The notes beneath the pieces are model-generated. The model worked only from the letters and a program-made list of their open reading frames with translations. It ran no database searches and had not been told where the DNA came from. Made by a program: the position numbers and the translations under genes. A stretch of 64,000 nucleotides of DNA from Methylobacter marinus A45 (GTDB taxonomy: Bacteria > Pseudomonadota > Gammaproteobacteria > Methylococcales > Methylomonadaceae), in contig NZ_KB912877.1 in the NCBI RefSeq assembly GCF_000383855.1, forward strand, positions 4,023,005-4,087,004, in the 5' to 3' direction. The stretch's first letter is position 1. Each line of letters begins with the position of its first letter. Below are positions 18,473 to 28,646 of the stretch, piece after piece.

Positions 18473-20134
18473 ATGAGCGAAAGCTTTGCGGAATTATTTG
18501 AAGAAAGTCTAACCAAGACAGAAATGCGCCCGGGCGCCATGTTAATGGGTACAGTAGTCGATATCGAAAACGATATGATCATTGTCAGTACTCATTCCAA
18601 ATCGGAAGGTGTCATTCCAAAATGGCAGTTTTTGAACAATGATGGCGAACTGGAAGTTAAAGTCGGCGACGAAATTGAAGTTGCCCTTGATTTATTTGAA
18701 GATGGTTTAGGCGCTACACTTCTTTCCCGAGATAAAGCAAAGAAAAACAAAGCCTGGTCTGAACTGGAAGAGGCGTTTGAAAAAGAAGCCACGATTACCG
18801 GCCGTATTACCGGTAAGGTACGCGGTGGTTTCACTGTTGCCGTTGGCGCATTGCGTGCGTTCCTGCCGGGTTCACTGGTTGACGTGCGTCCAATCAGAGA
18901 TACGACTTTCCTGGAAAACCGGGATCTGGAATTCAAGGTTATCAAAATCGACCAGAAACGTAATAACGTCGTTCTGTCACGTCGTGCGGTTGTAGAAAAA
19001 GAATACAGCGCTGAAAGAGAAGAATTGCTGAAAACCCTCGAAGAAGGCGCAATCGTTACCGGTGTGGTTAAAAACCTCACTGATTACGGCGCATTTATCG
19101 ACCTGGGCGGTATTGACGGCCTGTTACACATTACCGATATGGCATGGCGTCGTGTGCGTCATCCTTCCGAGTGTGTCGAAATCGGTCAGGAAATCCAGGT
19201 TAAGGTGCTGAAATACGACAAGGACAAGAATCGTGTTTCATTAGGCATGAAGCAAATGGGTGAAGATCCGTGGCAAAACATCAACCGTCGTTACCCGGCC
19301 GGTACGCGCGTATTCGGTAAAGTGAACAACCTGACCGATTACGGCTGCTTCGTTGAAATCGAAGAAGGCGTGGAAGGTCTGGTTCACGTGTCTGAAATGG
19401 ATTGGACCAACAAAAACGTTAACCCATCCAAGATCGTACAGTTGGGCGACGAAGTTGAAGTCATGGTACTGGAAATCGACGAAGAACGTCGTCGTATCTC
19501 TTTGGGCATGAAACAATGCAAAACCAACCCATGGGATGAATTTGCCGCGACTCATAACAAAGGCGACAAGATTACAGGCAAAATCAAATCGATTACCGAT
19601 TTCGGTATCTTCATCGGTCTGGAAGGCGGCATTGACGGTCTGGTGCATATGTCCGATATCTCCTGGGCTGATGACGGCGAAGCCGCGGTTCGTGAATTCA
19701 AAAAAGGCGATGAGCTGGAAACCGTCATTTTAGCGGTTGATTCCGAGCGCGAGCGTATTTCCTTGGGCATCAAGCAACTGGAACAGGATCCGTTCCAAAA
19801 CTTCCTGGCTACTCATGAGAAAGGCAGCCTGGTAACCGGCACTATCAAAGAAGTCGATGCCAAAGGCGCCGTCGTTACATTGGCTGATCATGTCGAAGGC
19901 TATATACGCGCTTCCGAGATTCAACGTGACCGCGTTGAAGATGCACGCACCTTGTTGAAAGAAGGCGATACAGTGGAAGCCAAGTTCATCGGTGTGGATA
20001 AGAAAAGCAAAACCATTTCCTTATCTATTAAAGCCAAAGATCAGGAAGAAGAGTCTCACGCTATTAAAGATTACACCCAGCAACAAGCTAGTACACCTAC
20101 CTTGGGTGATATCTTTAAACAAATGGAAAAATAA
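18473..20134 (+). CDS. rpsA: 30S ribosomal protein S1
   Basis: 553 residues from ATG 18473 ([13 protein letters not shown]), the conserved N terminus; a TTG 24 nt earlier is rejected. Six S1 RNA-binding domains can be traced; the last four repeat the pattern GxVxxxxDYGxFxxxxxGxxGLxHxS. S1 binds mRNA leaders and helps initiation. Its own leader (18375-18472) is AT-rich, which fits autogenous control by S1, though that is inferred. A strong hairpin follows the stop. Confidence 0.97.
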   Translation: MSESFAELFEESLTKTEMRPGAMLMGTVVDIENDMIIVSTHSKSEGVIPKWQFLNNDGELEVKVGDEIEVALDLFEDGLGATLLSRDKAKKNKAWSELEEAFEKEATITGRITGKVRGGFTVAVGALRAFLPGSLVDVRPIRDTTFLENRDLEFKVIKIDQKRNNVVLSRRAVVEKEYSAEREELLKTLEEGAIVTGVVKNLTDYGAFIDLGGIDGLLHITDMAWRRVRHPSECVEIGQEIQVKVLKYDKDKNRVSLGMKQMGEDPWQNINRRYPAGTRVFGKVNNLTDYGCFVEIEEGVEGLVHVSEMDWTNKNVNPSKIVQLGDEVEVMVLEIDEERRRISLGMKQCKTNPWDEFAATHNKGDKITGKIKSITDFGIFIGLEGGIDGLVHMSDISWADDGEAAVREFKKGDELETVILAVDSERERISLGIKQLEQDPFQNFLATHEKGSLVTGTIKEVDAKGAVVTLADHVEGYIRASEIQRDRVEDARTLLKEGDTVEAKFIGVDKKSKTISLSIKAKDQEEESHAIKDYTQQQASTPTLGDIFKQMEK

Positions 20135-20143
20135 AAACCATAC

Positions 20144-20168
20144 GGGGTATGCATGACATGCATACCCC
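20144..20168 (+). terminator. Hairpin after rpsA
   Basis: A 10-bp perfect stem (GGGGTATGCA/TGCATACCCC) with a 5-nt loop begins 10 nt after the rpsA stop. The following run is only moderately T-rich (CTGATTTTATT), so partial read-through into ihfB is likely. Confidence 0.65.
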
Positions 20169-20199
20169 TCTGATTTTATTCATTTGCACGGGATAGAAT

Positions 20200-20505
20200 G
20201 TGACAAAATCCGAATTGATTGAAGCGCTTGCCAGACAACAACCACATCTTGCACAAAAAGACGTGGAACTGGCTGTAAAGTGCATCATTGAGAAAATGAA
20301 TCAAGCATTATCTTCCGGCGAACGCATTGAGATTAGAGGCTTTGGCAGCTTTTCTCTGCATGAACGTCCGCCACGCATGGGGCGTAACCCCAAGACCGGC
20401 GATTCTGTGGCATTGGCAAAAAAATATGTACCCCATTTCAAGCCGGGCAAAGAGCTTCGCGATAGAGTCGATGAATCGCGCGGAAAATGCAAAATAATTG
20501 ATTGA
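20200..20505 (+). CDS. ihfB: Integration host factor subunit beta
   Basis: DNA-bending protein, 101 residues (slightly longer than the usual 94). It begins at GTG 20200 with [11 protein letters not shown]. The beta-arm with RNPKTGDSV and the [18 protein letters not shown] signature are diagnostic of the IHF beta chain. It pairs with IhfA, encoded elsewhere. It lies directly after rpsA, its normal position. IHF could act at the sigma-54 promoter of the nitrate operon in this window, but that is only a general possibility. Confidence 0.95.
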   Translation: MTKSELIEALARQQPHLAQKDVELAVKCIIEKMNQALSSGERIEIRGFGSFSLHERPPRMGRNPKTGDSVALAKKYVPHFKPGKELRDRVDESRGKCKIID

Positions 20506-21017
20506 ATAATCATCAACGCAAGAACCACAGTCCTATGAATTTGTAATGAAGCATGAGTGATCATTATTTTTTAGGTGCTTGGTCATTGCGTTGATCCCTT
20601 TTTTGCCTGATTCTCATTTACTTCAAACTAATCTAAATTTCACATCCTTTCTCTGGGTCTTTACAATTGATATTTGCGGTAGAGGTGCCGATAATTCTTC
20701 TTCCGGTTTTTTACCTCGTAAACGCAAAATTGAATCCCCCTCAAGCATAGTATCAATTAAGCTTCCAAAACCGCTAAAACAGAAACATGAGCATCTCTCT
20801 GCGGTTTCAGCATCAGTCCTCACTATTTTCTTGTTTTTTATTATCTGGCCGGTCGTTCGCTCAAGTTCGTGGAAAATGATCAAAATCAGACCAATGGGAT
20901 ACGAGTTTTTGAGTGTGGCAGATTATTGTGATATAGTCATTCTTAATGAGAACGATTATTGATTAGAGTCCGTTCCATCCGTATATTTCACCAACTCTTA
21001 ATACCCAAGGCTAAATT
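20506..21017. other. AT-rich gap between ihfB and feoA with no convincing gene
   Basis: This 512-bp stretch is clearly more AT-rich than its flanks. Two overlapping open frames exist (20579-20962 on plus, 20623-20883 on minus), but neither has a good ribosome site or a recognisable domain. The last 75 bp contain a Fur-like operator and the feo promoter. Gene decay or foreign DNA is possible. Confidence 0.5.
20943..20963 (+). promoter_or_regulatory. Fur-like operator upstream of feoABC
   Basis: AATGAGAACGATTATT matches the Fur consensus core AATGATAATCATTATC at 12 of 16 positions. It lies about 55-75 bp before the feoA ATG, the expected place for iron repression. The upstream GATATAGTCAT stretch may be part of the promoter. 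Confidence 0.6.
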
Positions 21018-21251
21018 ATGTGGTTACGATTAAAAAATCTTGCTGTAGGTGACTCAGGGAAAATAGTCGGCTTTGATGCATCAGGTAAAGCTTATCGTAA
21101 ACGATTGCTGGCTATGGGTTTGACGCCGGGTACTGCTTTTAGTATTACTCGTTTTGCCCCTATGGGCGATCCGGTTGAAATCAAACTGCGCGGATTCTCA
21201 TTGACGCTTCGCAAAGATGAAGCTGCAATCCTGCTGATAGAGAAAAATTGA
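21018..21251 (+). CDS. feoA: Ferrous iron transport protein A
   Basis: A 77-residue SH3-like protein needed for FeoB activity. It has RKRLLAMGLTPGTAFSITRFAPMGDPVEIKLRGFSLTLR (in parts), the FeoA signature, and no membrane helix. ATG 21018 is the only good start. Its stop TGA overlaps the feoB ATG (TGATG). It is the first gene of a Fur-type feoABC operon. Confidence 0.94.
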   Translation: MWLRLKNLAVGDSGKIVGFDASGKAYRKRLLAMGLTPGTAFSITRFAPMGDPVEIKLRGFSLTLRKDEAAILLIEKN

Positions 21252-23590
21252 TGAAAGCCGATTTCACGGTAGGCGTGGTAGGCAATCCCAATTGCGGCAA
21301 AACCACACTTTTTAATGCGCTTACCGGCGCCAGGCAGCATGTCGGCAACTGGCCGGGCGTTACAGTCGAGAAAAAGACCGGTGAATATACCTTTGATAAT
21401 AAAATTATCGAACTGGTTGATTTACCGGGGACCTATTCTCTGGAAGCAGCAGACGATCAAGTGTCTTTGGATGAGAAAGTTGCGCGCGATTATGTGGCCT
21501 CCAAGGAAGCTGATTTAATCATCAATATCATTGATGCCTCAAGCATAGAAAGAAATCTTTATTTAACATCGCAGCTGATCGAGATGCGAGTGCCGATGAT
21601 TTTGGTGCTCAATATGATGGATGTCGTCAAGCAGCGGGGCATTAAAATTGATGTTGATTTTCTTGCCGAACAACTGGGCTGTCCTGTCATTCCAATCAGC
21701 GCCTCAACAAAAGGCGGCATTAAGTCTTTAAAAGCGGCTATCAACAATTCCGCAGCGTCAAAGCCGGTACCCACGTTAAAAATTACCTATCCAGTCGCTT
21801 TGGAGCAGGCGATAGATGATCTGTCATTATTGTTGAACGATACAGCGAAAAAGCACCAGTGTGATCGGCGCTGGCTGGCCGTTCGGTTATTGGAAGGGGA
21901 TACGCTGGCCAAACAATTGGCGGGAAACGAGGTGAGTTCCACTGTTTCAACCTTGCAGCAGCGGGTAGAGGATGAGACCGATGACGAAATCGACATTCTC
22001 GCCGCCGATGCCCGCTATGGATTTGTTAACCGGTTGACACAGGGCGCGGTTTGCAAACTGCATGAAATCAGCCGGCATACGACCGATAAAATCGATCATA
22101 TCGTGTTGAACAGATTTTTAGGCATTCCGGTTTTTTTGCTGGTCATGTATGCGATGTTCATGTTTACGATCAATATCGGCAGTGCCTTTATTGATTTTTT
22201 TGACCAGGCCGTGGGTGCTTTGCTGGTCGACGGCTTAAGTCATGTGTTGACAGGGCTAAACTGGCCTGATTGGCTGATTGTCATGCTGGCGAACGGTGTC
22301 GGAGGCGGCATTCAGGTCGTCGCTACTTTTATTCCTATCGTCGGCTTTCTGTTCATGTTTCTGTCGGCCCTGGAAGATTCGGGCTACATGGCCAGGGCGG
22401 CTTTTGTCATGGACCGGTTCATGCGCATGATCGGGTTGCCGGGCAAATCCTTCGTCCCGATGATTGTCGGTTTCGGTTGTAATGTGCCGGCCATCATGGC
22501 GACGCGCACGTTGGAAAATCAGCGCGACAGAATTCTGACTAATATGATGAATCCGTTCATGTCCTGCGGCGCCAGGCTGCCCGTTTACGCCTTGTTTGCC
22601 GCGGCTTTCTTTCCGGTCGGCGGCCAGAACCTGGTTTTCGGCTTGTATCTGCTGGGCATCATCGTGGCCGTGCTGACCGGTCTGATCATGCGCCATACGC
22701 TGTTCAAAGGCGAGTCGGCGCCCTTTATCATGGAATTGCCGACTTACCATATGCCGACTCTGAGCGGAGTTTTTATCCGAACCTGGGACCGGCTAAAATC
22801 GTTCTTATTCAATGCCGGCAAGGTTATCGTGCCGATGGTGTTGGTGCTGAATTTCCTGAATGCCTGGGGCACGGATGGCAGTTTTGGTCAGGAAAACAGC
22901 AATAAATCGGTGTTGAGCGAAATCGGGCGAAGCCTGACGCCCGCTTTTAAGCCGATGGGCATCGATAATGACAACTGGCCGGCGACAGTCGGTATTTTTA
23001 CCGGTGTATTGGCCAAAGAGGCCGTGGTCGGGACTCTCGACGCGTTATACAGCCAATTGGGCGAGACAGAATCGGCCGCTTTCGATACGGAAGCATTTGA
23101 CCTGAAAGAGGCCTTGATCAAAGCCTGTCTGACTGTGCCTGAAAACCTGCGGGCAGTGGCCGATAATCTGCTGGACCCGCTGGGATTAAATATCGGTCCG
23201 GTCAACGACCTCGATTCCGCCGCCAACGAGCAGGAAGTCAATACCGGCACTTTTGCAGCCATGCAAAACAGTTTTGACGGCCAAGTCGGTGCCTTTGCCT
23301 ATTTATTGTTTATTTTGTTATATGCGCCCTGCGTGGCAGCGACGGCCGCCATCTACCGGGAAACGAATCTGGGCTGGACCCTGTTTGTCGTATTCTGGAC
23401 CACGGGCATGGCTTATATGACGGCCACCGTTTTTTATCAGGCCATGACTTACCGTCTGCATCCTGAATATTCCTTGGGTTGGATGACAGGGTTGATACTG
23501 GCCTTTCTGGCTGTGCTGCTCGGCCTGTGGTTGGTCGGTAAAAACAGCGGCACAAAAATAACGGGGGAGCCTTATAGTGATACTGTCTGA
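21251..23590 (+). CDS. feoB: Ferrous iron transporter B
   Basis: A 779-residue inner-membrane Fe2+ transporter. The N-terminal G domain has GNPNCGKTT (11-19), DLPGTYSL and LVLNMMDV (the NxxD-type G4). A helical GDI domain follows, then the membrane part with two Gate regions, including GFGCNVPAIMATRTLEN and the SCGARLPVY block. A long soluble insert before the last helices (about 560-670) is typical of gammaproteobacterial FeoB. ATG 21251 is preferred over TTG 21248 because it gives stop-start coupling to feoA. It overlaps feoC by 14 nt. Confidence 0.96.
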   Translation: MKADFTVGVVGNPNCGKTTLFNALTGARQHVGNWPGVTVEKKTGEYTFDNKIIELVDLPGTYSLEAADDQVSLDEKVARDYVASKEADLIINIIDASSIERNLYLTSQLIEMRVPMILVLNMMDVVKQRGIKIDVDFLAEQLGCPVIPISASTKGGIKSLKAAINNSAASKPVPTLKITYPVALEQAIDDLSLLLNDTAKKHQCDRRWLAVRLLEGDTLAKQLAGNEVSSTVSTLQQRVEDETDDEIDILAADARYGFVNRLTQGAVCKLHEISRHTTDKIDHIVLNRFLGIPVFLLVMYAMFMFTINIGSAFIDFFDQAVGALLVDGLSHVLTGLNWPDWLIVMLANGVGGGIQVVATFIPIVGFLFMFLSALEDSGYMARAAFVMDRFMRMIGLPGKSFVPMIVGFGCNVPAIMATRTLENQRDRILTNMMNPFMSCGARLPVYALFAAAFFPVGGQNLVFGLYLLGIIVAVLTGLIMRHTLFKGESAPFIMELPTYHMPTLSGVFIRTWDRLKSFLFNAGKVIVPMVLVLNFLNAWGTDGSFGQENSNKSVLSEIGRSLTPAFKPMGIDNDNWPATVGIFTGVLAKEAVVGTLDALYSQLGETESAAFDTEAFDLKEALIKACLTVPENLRAVADNLLDPLGLNIGPVNDLDSAANEQEVNTGTFAAMQNSFDGQVGAFAYLLFILLYAPCVAATAAIYRETNLGWTLFVVFWTTGMAYMTATVFYQAMTYRLHPEYSLGWMTGLILAFLAVLLGLWLVGKNSGTKITGEPYSDTV

Positions 23591-23807
23591 TTTGAGAAGC
23601 TATTTACAGCAACAGCACCGGGTAGCCCTGATCGATCTGGTCAACCATTTCGGTACGGATGCCGACGCGTTGCGCGGTATGCTGAGTAAATGGATCAGCA
23701 AGGGCAAAGTACGAAAAATGCCGCTGGAATCGTCCTGCGGCACCAGTTGCTGCAAATGCGACCCGGCTCTGACGGAGCTTTATGAGTGGATTGATGAAAA
23801 AAACTAA
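23577..23807 (+). CDS. feoC: FeoC-like [Fe-S]-type winged-helix protein
   Basis: A 76-residue protein starting at GTG 23577 inside the end of feoB, with GGGGGAG about 8 nt upstream. The N-terminal two thirds is a small winged helix (MILSDLRSYLQQQHRVALIDL, in part). The wing carries four cysteines in SCGTSCCKC, the motif proposed to bind an iron-sulfur cluster in FeoC. FeoC is thought to protect FeoB from proteolysis or sense oxygen. Its role as regulator is not shown by the sequence. Confidence 0.85.
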   Translation: MILSDLRSYLQQQHRVALIDLVNHFGTDADALRGMLSKWISKGKVRKMPLESSCGTSCCKCDPALTELYEWIDEKN

Positions 23808-23833
23808 TCCTCACTGGCATCAATTCACAGAGC

Positions 23834-23884
23834 AATAAATCACGAAGGACACAGAGAACACGGAGATTTTCTTTGTGGTTTATT
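23834..23884. repeat. Short inverted repeat of the CACGAAGG family
   Basis: AATAAATCACGAAGG and CTTTGTGGTTTATT face each other about 20 bp apart. The interior CACAGAGAACACGGAG is of the same flavour as repeats at 41642, 49293 and 49580. It looks like a shortened family member. It lies between feoC and the HerA-like gene. Confidence 0.5.
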
Positions 23885-24029
23885 GATCTATTGGCTGACT
23901 TTGGAGGGTAATTCCGAAGCACCAGTGATTATAGTTCCTGGAATTTTCCGGCCACAGGGTTTGCTGCCTGATACCTTGTCTCTTGTGCCTTTCGGAAACT
24001 GGACTAAGCTTGATATATTTATTTTATAA

Positions 24030-25703
24030 ATGAGTATGACAATGTCCGAGCAACAATCCGATATCCTGATCGGCTATTTATCCGAAGTCCGCGGCGACGG
24101 CATGGATGCCAGGATAACCGAAGAGCATTCAATCGATACGCCGATCATCAAGGTAGGCGACGAAGAAATACTGGCCGGCAACATCGGATCTTATGTCGTT
24201 ATCCGGCAGGCTAATATCGGCGTTCTGGCGCTGGTCTTCAAGATGTGGGAAAAAGACCGTTTCGACAGCGACGACCGGCGCAGGTCGGACCGGTTCATTT
24301 CCCTGATTCCGGTTGGAGAGATTCAGAGTGATGGCACATTTATCCGCGGCGTGCGCCATTACCCGACGCCGGGCGCCAAGGTCTATGCCGTTGGCTTGAA
24401 CGAAATCAACGCCATTTTCTCGAAATTCCGCGATTACAAATTCTTTATCGGCCAGCTCGCTTCGCACAAGGATTATCACCTAAGCCTCGATCCGCGCGCA
24501 CTTTTCGGCCGCCATTTCGCCATCGTCGGACAGTCGGGTTCCGGTAAGTCATGGACCGTCACCAGCCTGATTCAGAATACGATCAGAGCCATGCCCAAAA
24601 GCCATATCATCATGCTGGACCTGCACGGCGAGTATTGCTGGAAGGATGACGACGGTACGATTCAATCGGCATTTCCGGACGAGCTGGTCAATTATGTTGA
24701 TGCCATGGAAATGGAAATGCCGTACTGGATGATGACCTATGCTGAACTGGTCGATTTATTCATAGACCGGGACGACAAGGGCGCCACGTTGCAAATGTCT
24801 TTTCTGCGCGAAGTGTTGCAACAGCTCAAGCGTAAGGAGGCCAAAAGAATCGGTTTGCCAACGGTTTCAATCGATACGCCGATTTATTTCTCACTGGCCG
24901 AGATGTACATGCAATTCAAGGCAGCCAACGAAGAACGAAAAGACTTCGGCAAGGTGCAGGGGGCCTTATTCGGCCAGTTCGACGAATTTTTGATCAGAAT
25001 GCAAAGCCGGTTCAATGACGTCCGCTATGATTTCCTGCTGAAGCCGAAAATACGCAACACTTCCGAAAGCATGTCCGATCTGCTGCGGCAGTTTGTCGGG
25101 CTCGGCGATAAGAAAGCCAACATTACCGTCGTCGATTTAAGTTCCGTGCCGACAGACGTCAGGCCCGCCGTTTCCGCGCAGGTAGGCCGTCTGGCCTACG
25201 AGTTCAATTACTGGAATCCGCGCCGGCGTGATTTTCCCATTACCCTGATTTGCGAAGAAGCGCATGCCTACATTCCCAGGGAAAAGAACGGCGCGTTCGA
25301 AGGTACTAAAAAGATGATGGAGCGCATCGCCAAGGAAGGGCGTAAATACGGCGTATCGATCGGTGTCGTCAGCCAGCGGCCTACCGAATTATCGGAAACC
25401 ATGCTGTCGCAGTGCAGTTCCTACATTTGCCTACGTACCACCAACCCGGATGACCAGGCATACATTCGCGGGCTCGTTCCTGAAGCCGAAGGCGACTTGA
25501 CCGATATTCTGAGTTCCCTGGGCAGAGGGGAGGCGCTGGTGCTGGGCGAGGCGGCGCCGTTACCGACGCGCGTGCAGATTTACCGACCCAATCCGGAACC
25601 GAAGAGTAACGACGTCGATTATTTTACCAGTTGGCGGGAAGGGCCAACCGACCTGGATGTGGATGAAATAGTCAATTTCTGGCGCACGCAGAATAAAAAA
25701 TGA
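24030..25703 (+). CDS. HerA-like DNA translocase / ATP-binding protein (DUF87)
   Basis: A 557-residue protein with an N-terminal HAS-type barrel (about 10-140) and a RecA-like motor with Walker A GQSGSGKS (167-174), Walker B ITLICEEAHAY, and a later sensor segment VVSQRPTELSETMLSQCSS. This is the HerA/FtsK-like translocase family; HerA usually works with the nuclease NurA in end resection, or with SIR2 or DUF4297 effectors in phage defence. No such partner gene is adjacent, so it looks like the housekeeping, solitary bacterial form. Start choice among ATG 24030, 24036 and 24042 is uncertain because none has a clear ribosome site. Confidence 0.85.
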   Translation: MSMTMSEQQSDILIGYLSEVRGDGMDARITEEHSIDTPIIKVGDEEILAGNIGSYVVIRQANIGVLALVFKMWEKDRFDSDDRRRSDRFISLIPVGEIQSDGTFIRGVRHYPTPGAKVYAVGLNEINAIFSKFRDYKFFIGQLASHKDYHLSLDPRALFGRHFAIVGQSGSGKSWTVTSLIQNTIRAMPKSHIIMLDLHGEYCWKDDDGTIQSAFPDELVNYVDAMEMEMPYWMMTYAELVDLFIDRDDKGATLQMSFLREVLQQLKRKEAKRIGLPTVSIDTPIYFSLAEMYMQFKAANEERKDFGKVQGALFGQFDEFLIRMQSRFNDVRYDFLLKPKIRNTSESMSDLLRQFVGLGDKKANITVVDLSSVPTDVRPAVSAQVGRLAYEFNYWNPRRRDFPITLICEEAHAYIPREKNGAFEGTKKMMERIAKEGRKYGVSIGVVSQRPTELSETMLSQCSSYICLRTTNPDDQAYIRGLVPEAEGDLTDILSSLGRGEALVLGEAAPLPTRVQIYRPNPEPKSNDVDYFTSWREGPTDLDVDEIVNFWRTQNKK

Positions 25704-25883
25704 TACCCTGTGCTGCGCAAAATATCGCAGTATAAGGTTGTTTGCCCGCCTTTGTCACAGCGGCTGTGCCGGAAATGTTTCAGGCTCGCTGCCAGCACAT
25801 GAATAATATCAATTCATTGGTTGAGTTGTTAAAGTTTGACTAGGCTTAGCCGTTCTGTTTTCTAAAGACGAGATTGTACAGTT

Positions 25884-26183
25884 ATGAAACATGCTCAAGC
25901 GCTGTTCTTGGCCGCCGCACTATTGTTTTCCAGTATGCTTTCCGCCGAACCCCAGGCAATAGACGGTTATGACGTGTTGGCCGATGTCGCCGTGGTCAGG
26001 CCGCTATCCTTTGTCGGCATGGTGGTCGGAACCGCGGCATTTGTCGGCTTATTGCCGATTACCGCACTGGCGACCATTCCGGCACCGCATAAGGCAATTG
26101 GATTGATGGCGGAGACCCTGGTAGTCAATCCGGCGAAATATACTTTTGCGCGGCCGGCCGGAAGTTTTGACTATAACAAGTAG
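25884..26183 (+). CDS. Small exported or membrane hypothetical protein
   Basis: A 99-residue protein with a clear signal peptide (LFLAAALLFSSMLSAEP, likely cleaved after SAE or LSA). The mature part has one hydrophobic stretch, LSFVGMVVGTAAFVGLLPITALA, which may be a membrane anchor. It has no cysteine in a lipobox. The function is not recognisable. A 15-bp hairpin follows, so it is probably a single-gene unit. Confidence 0.7.
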   Translation: MKHAQALFLAAALLFSSMLSAEPQAIDGYDVLADVAVVRPLSFVGMVVGTAAFVGLLPITALATIPAPHKAIGLMAETLVVNPAKYTFARPAGSFDYNK

Positions 26184-26220
26184 CTAATAAGTGGCTTGGG
26201 TGATCTGAGGCTGAATCTGT

Positions 26221-26267
26221 GGCAAATCGCACGCCTCCCGATTTCAATCAGGGGCGTGCGATTTGCC
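26221..26267. terminator. Long perfect hairpin between convergent genes
   Basis: A 15-bp perfect stem (GGCAAATCGCACGCC with its complement) encloses a 17-nt loop. It lies between the convergent small exported protein gene and the DUF2959 gene. There is no T-tract on either side, so it may be a bidirectional barrier or a repeat rather than a textbook intrinsic terminator. Confidence 0.5.
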
Positions 26268-26313
26268 CGTATGGCAACAATTTGATTGATTTTTAACCGT
26301 CCGCAAACCGGTG

Positions 26314-26961
26314 TTACTGCTTTTCCATGGTTTGTATAAAAGCATTGGCTTCGTGAATCGATTGCTCCATGGCCGCAACCAAAGCCGACACGTCGGATTG
26401 CACCAGGCCCAGTTGGTCTTTCAAGGAAGCTATCGCCTGAGCGTTCAGGTTGTGCTTCAAATATAAAACCTGATCCCTAAACACGCTGAGTACCGGCGCT
26501 ATTTTGGACTCGGCGCGGCGCATGGCGGCGATAAGCTGGTTATAGTGCGCTTTTGTAGCCGTTAATTTTTGCTGGCTGCTGCGTTTTAGTGATGGATTGC
26601 TGTATTGATTCAATTCCTCTTCCCATTCGCGGAATAATGCGCCGGAGACATCCTCGATGTCGCTGATACGCTTACTGACTTCCTCGGCTTTGCTGACGCT
26701 GTCCTCGTATTCGCTGTTCAGCTTGTTATAGGTTGCCTCAAGGTTTCCGCCTTTAAAATTGGTCAGGGCGGTGAACTGTTCCAGCGCCGACTTGAATTGT
26801 TCCTTGGTTTCTTCCTGTGTATCGCGCGCTTTTTCAACCCGATGGACCATGACCTCGCGTTTAGGGATGCCTATTTTTTCCAGGCCGCTGTAATACATGC
26901 TTGAGCAGGCTGTCAAAGAAAAAAACCAACACAGTAAGATAAAACGTTGTAGAAAAATCAT
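26314..26961 (-). CDS. DUF2959 family lipoprotein
   Basis: A 215-residue predicted lipoprotein. Start 26961 is preferred because AGGAG lies 5 nt upstream; a more upstream ATG overlaps that ribosome site. The N-terminal helix ends in the lipobox LTAC. The rest is charged and strongly helical with coiled-coil potential (EEVSKRISDIEDVSGALFREW region). It matches the DUF2959 family of gammaproteobacteria, whose function is unknown. Envelope location is inferred from the lipobox. Confidence 0.82.
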   Translation of the reverse strand: MIFLQRFILLCWFFSLTACSSMYYSGLEKIGIPKREVMVHRVEKARDTQEETKEQFKSALEQFTALTNFKGGNLEATYNKLNSEYEDSVSKAEEVSKRISDIEDVSGALFREWEEELNQYSNPSLKRSSQQKLTATKAHYNQLIAAMRRAESKIAPVLSVFRDQVLYLKHNLNAQAIASLKDQLGLVQSDVSALVAAMEQSIHEANAFIQTMEKQ

Positions 26962-27065
26962 ATAAACTCCTGTCATTAGATTGATGCATTATATTGAAAA
27001 TACATCACTTTTAATAATAAGTTATAATTGGCCATTTTCTTAGCAAATTCCCATAAATCAAAGGC

Positions 27066-28646
27066 ATGTCAGAATTACTTACAGAACTGCGGCGTCGGCG
27101 CACGTTCGCTATCATTTCCCACCCTGACGCAGGTAAAACCACACTGACCGAAAAACTGTTGCTGTTCGGCGGCGCCATTCAGCTGGCAGGTTCGGTAAAA
27201 GGCCGGAAAGCCGCACGTCATGCCACATCCGACTGGATGGAAATGGAAAAGGAGCGAGGGATCTCGGTTACGACCTCGGTCATGCAGTTCGAGCATAAAG
27301 ACCGTATTATCAATCTGCTGGACACGCCCGGGCACGAAGACTTCTCCGAAGACACCTACCGGACGCTGACGGCCGTCGACTCGGCCCTGATGGTCATAGA
27401 CGTCGCCAAGGGTGTCGAGGAACGAACGATCAACCTGATGGAAGTCTGCCGCCTGCGCACGACGCCCATCCTGACCTTTATCAACAAACTGGATCGGGAA
27501 GGGCGGGAGCCGATTGAGTTGATGGACGAGGTTGAGGATGTCCTTAAAATCGATTGCGCGCCCATGACCTGGCCTATCGGCATGGGCAAGCGTTTCAAAG
27601 GCGTTTATCATCTGTATAAGGATGAAATTCATCTGTTCAGCGCCCAGCACGGCGGCAGAATAGCCGAAGCCGAAATCATAAAGGGCCTGGATAATCCGAA
27701 GCTGGATGAATTGCTGCAGGATCAGGCTGAGGAATTAAGGGATGAAATCAACCTGGTGAAAGGCGCCAGCCACGAGTTCGATCTGGATGAATATCTGGCG
27801 GGCAGGCAGACGCCGGTATTTTTCGGCTCCGCCATCAACAATTTCGGCATTCTGGAATTGCTCGATGCGTTCGCCGAATACGCGCCGTCGCCCAAGCCGC
27901 GCGAAGCCCTGCAACGCACCGTTTCGCCCGAAGAAGAAAAATTCAGCGGCTTTGTATTCAAGGTGCAGGCTAACATGGATCCGGCGCACCGTGACCGCGT
28001 GGCTTTCCTGCGTGTCTGTTCGGGCAAGTTCGACAAGGGCATGAAGATCAATCATGTCCGCATCGGCAAGAATATTCAGGTAGCCAATGCGATCACGTTT
28101 CAGGCCGACACGCGCAAAAGCGTCGAGGAAGCGTATCCGGGCGACATCATCGGCCTGCACAATCACGGCACGATTCAGGTCGGAGATACCTTTACCCAGG
28201 GCGAAGTCCTCAAATACGGTGGCATTCCGTATTTCGCGCCGGAATTGTTTCGCCGCGTGGTGTTGAAAGATCCGCTCAGAGCCAAGGCGCTGCAAAAAGG
28301 CCTTGTACAGTTGACTGAAGAGGGCGCGACGCAGCTGTTCAGGCCGCTGAAAAACAATGATCTTATTCTCGGCGCCGTGGGCGTGCTGCAGTTTGACGTC
28401 ACCGCCTACCGACTGAAGGCAGAATACAATGTCGAATGCGTGTACGATGCCGTATCGGTTTCCACCGTGCGCTGGGTCAGTTCCGACAAACCCGGCAAAC
28501 TGGAGGAATTCAGGAATAAAGCCTTCGACAACCTGGCTGAGGACGGCGGCGGTTATCTGGTCTATCTGGCCAGCAGCCGGGTCAATCTGCAACTGACTGA
28601 GGAGCGCTGGCCTGATATCAAGTTCAGCGCGACGCGGGAATTATAA
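27066..28646 (+). CDS. prfC: Peptide chain release factor 3
   Basis: A 526-residue GTPase that recycles RF1/RF2 after termination. The G1 motif is [10 protein letters not shown]2 [13 protein letters not shown]3 DTPGHEDF, and G4 [10 protein letters not shown]. Length and the [18 protein letters not shown] block are diagnostic of RF3 rather than EF-G. ATG 27066 is preceded by AAAGGC. No operon partners are visible; DUF2959 is divergently transcribed. Confidence 0.96.
   Translation: MSELLTELRRRRTFAIISHPDAGKTTLTEKLLLFGGAIQLAGSVKGRKAARHATSDWMEMEKERGISVTTSVMQFEHKDRIINLLDTPGHEDFSEDTYRTLTAVDSALMVIDVAKGVEERTINLMEVCRLRTTPILTFINKLDREGREPIELMDEVEDVLKIDCAPMTWPIGMGKRFKGVYHLYKDEIHLFSAQHGGRIAEAEIIKGLDNPKLDELLQDQAEELRDEINLVKGASHEFDLDEYLAGRQTPVFFGSAINNFGILELLDAFAEYAPSPKPREALQRTVSPEEEKFSGFVFKVQANMDPAHRDRVAFLRVCSGKFDKGMKINHVRIGKNIQVANAITFQADTRKSVEEAYPGDIIGLHNHGTIQVGDTFTQGEVLKYGGIPYFAPELFRRVVLKDPLRAKALQKGLVQLTEEGATQLFRPLKNNDLILGAVGVLQFDVTAYRLKAEYNVECVYDAVSVSTVRWVSSDKPGKLEEFRNKAFDNLAEDGGGYLVYLASSRVNLQLTEERWPDIKFSATREL

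Noticed and set aside
20579-20962. Open frames on both strands between ihfB and feoA
   Set aside because: They overlap each other, lack ribosome sites and carry the Fur box region; neither resembles a known protein.
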